From Caenispirillum salinarum_A (GTDB lineage: Bacteria; Pseudomonadota; Alphaproteobacteria; Rhodospirillales; Rhodospirillaceae), in assembly GCF_044803115.1 (NCBI RefSeq), contig NZ_CP085224.1, positions 930,001-994,000 of the forward strand: a stretch of DNA of 64,000 nucleotides, read 5' to 3'. Under the pieces are notes generated by a model. That model had not been told where the DNA came from. It ran no database searches and saw only the letters and a list, made by a program, of their open reading frames with translations. Positions within the stretch are counted from its first letter, which is position 1, and every line of letters begins with the position of its first letter. Below are positions 60,849 through 64,000 of the stretch, piece by piece. The translations under genes and the position numbers were made by a program.

Positions 60849-63824
60849 ATGGCTGAGAATGCCCGCCATGGGACCACGCCCGATATTGCGGCCCTGCGGC
60901 GGCGGCTGGCCGATGCGCGCGGGCCGCGCCTCTGGAAGGGGCTGGAGGAAGCGGCCGACGAGCCGGCCTTCCGCACATGGCTGCACGCGGAATTTCCCGC
61001 TGCCGCCCACCTGCTCGACCAGCCGCACGCCCGCCGCACCGTCCTGCGCACCATGGCGGCGTCCTTCCTGCTCGGCGGGTTGAGCGCCTGCGACGTCTAT
61101 CTGCCCGAGGACGTGGTGCCCTGGGTGGAGCAGCCGGAGGCAATGGTTCCCGGCGTGCCGCGCTTCTACGCCAGCATGATCCCCTTCCAGGGCCATGCGC
61201 GGCCGGTGGTGATCGAGACGCACGAGGGGCGGCCCACGCGGCTGGACGGCAACCACAGGCATCCCGCCGCGACCAGCGCGCTTGATCCGTTCACCCAGGC
61301 GGAGGTCCTGCGGTTCTACGATCCCGACCGCTCGGCCACGGCGCTGCGGCGCGGCAATCCGGTCTCCACCGCGGCGGCACGGTCGCAGGTGCTCAACACC
61401 ATGCAAGGGCTGGAAAGCGGGCAGGGCGTGCGCCTGCTCACCGGGCGCACGACATCGCCGACCCTGTTGCGCCAGGTCGAGGAGTTGAAGGAGCGCCTGC
61501 CGGGCCTGCGGCATCATGTGTGGGAGCCGGTCGACGAGGTCGGGCCCCGGCTGCGGGCGGCCGAACTGGCCTTCGGCCGACCACTGGAGACGCGGGTGCG
61601 GCTGGCCGAGGCCGACGTGGTGGTGAGCCTGGAAGACGACCTGCTCGGCGCGGGACTGTGGCAGCTCGACCATGCGGCGGCCTGGGCGGAGCGGCGCCGG
61701 CGCGGGCACGAGACCGGCGATCTCAACCGCCTGTACGTCGCCGAAAGCACGCCGACGCTCGCCGGCGCCAAGGCGGTGGAACGCCACGACGTGCCGAGCA
61801 ACCGCATTCCGCATCTGGCGGCGGCGATCGCTGGCGAACTCGGGGTGGACGCGCCGCCCGTGTCGCTGGCATCGGAGGATGCCGCCTGGGCAAGAAGGAT
61901 GGCGGCCCTGCTCAAGCGCCACGCCGGCCGGGCCGTGCTGACGGTCGGCGCCAAGGCTCCGGTCGAGGTTCAGGCGCTGGTGCTGGCGGTCAACGAGAGG
62001 ATCGGGGCGCTCGGCACGACGCTTCAGACCCTGGAGCCGATCTCGCCGCCGGCCGACGGCGGGCTGCCGGACCTGGTCGACGCCATGCGGGACGGGGCGG
62101 TCGATACCCTGGTGATCCTCGACCTCGACCCGGTTTTCGCCGCGCCCGGCGCGCTGGACTTCGCCGGGGCGCTGGAGGCGGTGCCGATGTCGCTCCACCT
62201 TGGGACCTATGCCGACGCGACGGCGCGGCTGTCATCGTTTCACCTGCCGCTGGCGCATCCGCTGGAAACCTGGTCCGACGGCCTCGCCACCGACGGCACG
62301 GCCTGCATCCAGCAGCCGGTGGCGCGGCCGCTTTACGGCGGTGTCGAGGTCCACGCGATGTTGGAGGCGTGGCTCGGCCGGCCGGGACGAACCGCCCGGC
62401 ACGCGGTGCGGCGCACCTGGCGGGCTGCGCTCGGCCTCGACGGCGGCGAGGCGCGGTGGGAGCGGGCGCTGCACGACGGATACGTGGCGGGAACGGCCGC
62501 GAACGAAGTGTCTGCCCCGTCCGTCAAGGCGCTGGACGTCGCCTTGCCGGAACTCGCGGCAGACCGGGCGCTGGAGGTTGTCTTCGGCCCTGACCCTTCG
62601 GTTTGGGACGGACGCTACGCCAACGTCGGCTGGTTGCAGGAGCTTCCCAAGCCCCTCACCAAGCTGACGTGGGACAACGCGGCGCTGGTCAGCCCGGCGC
62701 TGGCGGAGCGTCTGGGACTGAGCAACGGCCGGCTGGTCGAGATCGCGGCCGAGGGGCGCGCCGTGCGCATTCCGGTCTGGATCGTGCCGGGGCAGGCGGC
62801 GGAGACGGTGACGCTGCATTTCGGCCAGGGCCGCCACCTCATCGGCCGCTTGGCGGAGATGGCGGGAACCGACGTCAACCCGCTGCGTCCGGCCGGCGGC
62901 GACGTGCTGCTCGGCGCGTCGCTGGACGTGCTCGACGAGACCCATGCGCTTGCCGACACCCAGATGCACGGCACCATGGAGGGCCGCGACCTGATCCGCG
63001 CCATGCCGGCGGCGGAGGTTGCCGGCCACGGCGCACCGAAGGGCGAGGCGGAAGAGACGCACCACAGAACCTTGCACGGGCGCATCTTCGACTACGAAAA
63101 GCCCGGCGCTGAGCCCTATGCCTGGGCCATGTCCATCGACCTGGACACCTGCATCGGCTGCAATGCCTGCGTCGTCGGCTGCGTCGCTGAAAACAACATT
63201 CCCGTGGTCGGGCCCGAGCAGGTGCGCATGGGCCGCGAAATGCACTGGATCAGGGTCGACCGCTATTTCGAGGGCGACCTGGACCGGCCGAGAATCCACT
63301 TCCAGCCGGTCCCCTGCATGCACTGCGAGCACGCACCCTGCGAGATCGGTTGCCCCGTCCGAGCCACGGTCCACGGCCCCGAGGGGCTGAACCAGATGAT
63401 CTACAACCGCTGCATCGGCACCCGCACGTGCTCCAGCTACTGCCCCTACAAGGTGCGCCGGTTCAACTGGTTCGACTATGCCCGGCCGGCGGCACCGGGC
63501 GAGGAGGCCGTGCGGAACCCGGACGTGACGGTGCGCGCGCGCGGCGTCATGGAAAAGTGCACCTACTGCGTCCAGCGCATCTCCGCCGCCCGGCGCGAGG
63601 CGAAAAAGGACGACCGCCGCATCGCCGACGGAGAGGTGCAGACGGCCTGCCAGACCGCCTGCCCGACGCAGGCGATCGTGTTCGGCGACCAGAGCGACCC
63701 CGCCACACGCATCGCCCGCGCCAAGGATGACCCCCGCAGCTATGCCCTGCTGGCCGAGACCAACACCCGCCCGCGCACCGAATACCGGGCGCTGGTGATC
63801 GAGGACATGGACGAGGAGGCCTGA
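60849..63824 (+). CDS. actB: Alternative complex III iron-sulfur subunit ActB
   Basis: 991 residues fusing a molybdopterin-oxidoreductase-like domain (~110-750, without an obvious cofactor-binding motif, as is usual for ActB) to a C-terminal ferredoxin domain. The latter carries CIGCNACVVGC (~766), CMHCEHAPCEIGCP (~822), CSSYCPYKVRR, CTYCVQR and CQTACPT (~934), enough for four clusters. A Tat motif (RRTVLRTMAASFLLG) lies ~70 residues in. The stop TGA shares its last base with the actC ATG. Confidence 0.92.
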   Translation: MAENARHGTTPDIAALRRRLADARGPRLWKGLEEAADEPAFRTWLHAEFPAAAHLLDQPHARRTVLRTMAASFLLGGLSACDVYLPEDVVPWVEQPEAMVPGVPRFYASMIPFQGHARPVVIETHEGRPTRLDGNHRHPAATSALDPFTQAEVLRFYDPDRSATALRRGNPVSTAAARSQVLNTMQGLESGQGVRLLTGRTTSPTLLRQVEELKERLPGLRHHVWEPVDEVGPRLRAAELAFGRPLETRVRLAEADVVVSLEDDLLGAGLWQLDHAAAWAERRRRGHETGDLNRLYVAESTPTLAGAKAVERHDVPSNRIPHLAAAIAGELGVDAPPVSLASEDAAWARRMAALLKRHAGRAVLTVGAKAPVEVQALVLAVNERIGALGTTLQTLEPISPPADGGLPDLVDAMRDGAVDTLVILDLDPVFAAPGALDFAGALEAVPMSLHLGTYADATARLSSFHLPLAHPLETWSDGLATDGTACIQQPVARPLYGGVEVHAMLEAWLGRPGRTARHAVRRTWRAALGLDGGEARWERALHDGYVAGTAANEVSAPSVKALDVALPELAADRALEVVFGPDPSVWDGRYANVGWLQELPKPLTKLTWDNAALVSPALAERLGLSNGRLVEIAAEGRAVRIPVWIVPGQAAETVTLHFGQGRHLIGRLAEMAGTDVNPLRPAGGDVLLGASLDVLDETHALADTQMHGTMEGRDLIRAMPAAEVAGHGAPKGEAEETHHRTLHGRIFDYEKPGAEPYAWAMSIDLDTCIGCNACVVGCVAENNIPVVGPEQVRMGREMHWIRVDRYFEGDLDRPRIHFQPVPCMHCEHAPCEIGCPVRATVHGPEGLNQMIYNRCIGTRTCSSYCPYKVRRFNWFDYARPAAPGEEAVRNPDVTVRARGVMEKCTYCVQRISAARREAKKDDRRIADGEVQTACQTACPTQAIVFGDQSDPATRIARAKDDPRSYALLAETNTRPRTEYRALVIEDMDEEA

Positions 63825-64000
63825 TGCCGGGCAACTCCATCTATCCGCGCGGCACCACCTATCGCGGCGTCGGAGACCGTGTCGCGGGCATCCTGCTCGA
63901 CGTGCCGACGCGCCGCCGGTGGTGGATTGCGTTCCTTGTCTCGGGTGCGTTGTTCCTCGTGCTGCCGTCGATGATCGTCCACCTTTTCGTCGAGGGGGTC
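63824..64000 (+). CDS. actC: Alternative complex III membrane subunit ActC (N-terminal part)
   Basis: 59 codons up to the right edge. The start overlaps the actB stop by one base. After a short polar tail (YPRGTTYRGVGDRVAGILLD) comes the first membrane span (WWIAFLVSGALFLVL), as in NrfD/PsrC-type ActC, the quinol-binding subunit. The identification depends mainly on its place after actB. Confidence 0.8.
   Translation, partial: MPGNSIYPRGTTYRGVGDRVAGILLDVPTRRRWWIAFLVSGALFLVLPSMIVHLFVEGV

Overview
The window is a high-GC alphaproteobacterial chromosome segment, most likely from the Rhodospirillales. The evidence is a 16S-tRNAIle-tRNAAla-23S-5S-tRNAfMet operon with a ~1,486-nt 16S gene, a yqeY-dnaG-rpoD block, alphaproteobacterial-type ParE and CarAB, and an encapsulin with encapsulated ferritin closely resembling the Rhodospirillum rubrum pair. 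Assignments rest on motif reading only; no database search was possible.

Region 1 (1-34,060) is mostly core chromosome. It holds a truncated membrane sensor, an encapsulin iron-storage operon, a B12-binding radical SAM enzyme, parE, a hotdog thioesterase, an Lrp-type regulator, RidA- and GNAT-type proteins, serA, a DsrE protein behind a perfect palindrome, a large hybrid-like kinase, ppsA with a divergent GntR regulator, greA, carA/carB, yqeY, dnaG, rpoD and a J-domain/SH3 protein paired with a QueF-like protein. Two copies of a ~116-bp hairpin-ended repeat lie between convergent genes, and a decayed FitAB/VapBC-like module lies next to one copy.

Region 2 (34,100-40,212) is a complete rRNA operon with three tandem sigma-70 promoters, each with 17-bp spacing, a boxA-like leader and a strong terminator. 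A ~190-bp MITE-like inverted-repeat element sits in the spacer between tRNA-Ile and tRNA-Ala; a relative lies after rpoD.

Region 3 (40,213-49,640) is an accessory, decaying zone. A complete IS66-family element abuts the rRNA terminator and has cut an IS3-family element. Next come a patatin phospholipase with a truncated gene on each side, a PHB-depolymerase-type esterase with a CopG regulator, an amidohydrolase pseudogene, an intact soxC plus monoheme cytochrome pair, and histidine-kinase debris.

Region 4 (49,763-64,000) holds a histidine kinase divergent from an orphan ABC substrate-binding protein. It is followed by a TRAP-TAXI/fumarylacetoacetase-family catabolic cluster with a divergent GntR regulator that carries a 29-bp operator on its own promoter. 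A degenerate stretch, a periplasmic protein and an ArsR/thioredoxin chimera follow. The window ends in the start of an alternative complex III operon (actA, actB, partial actC).
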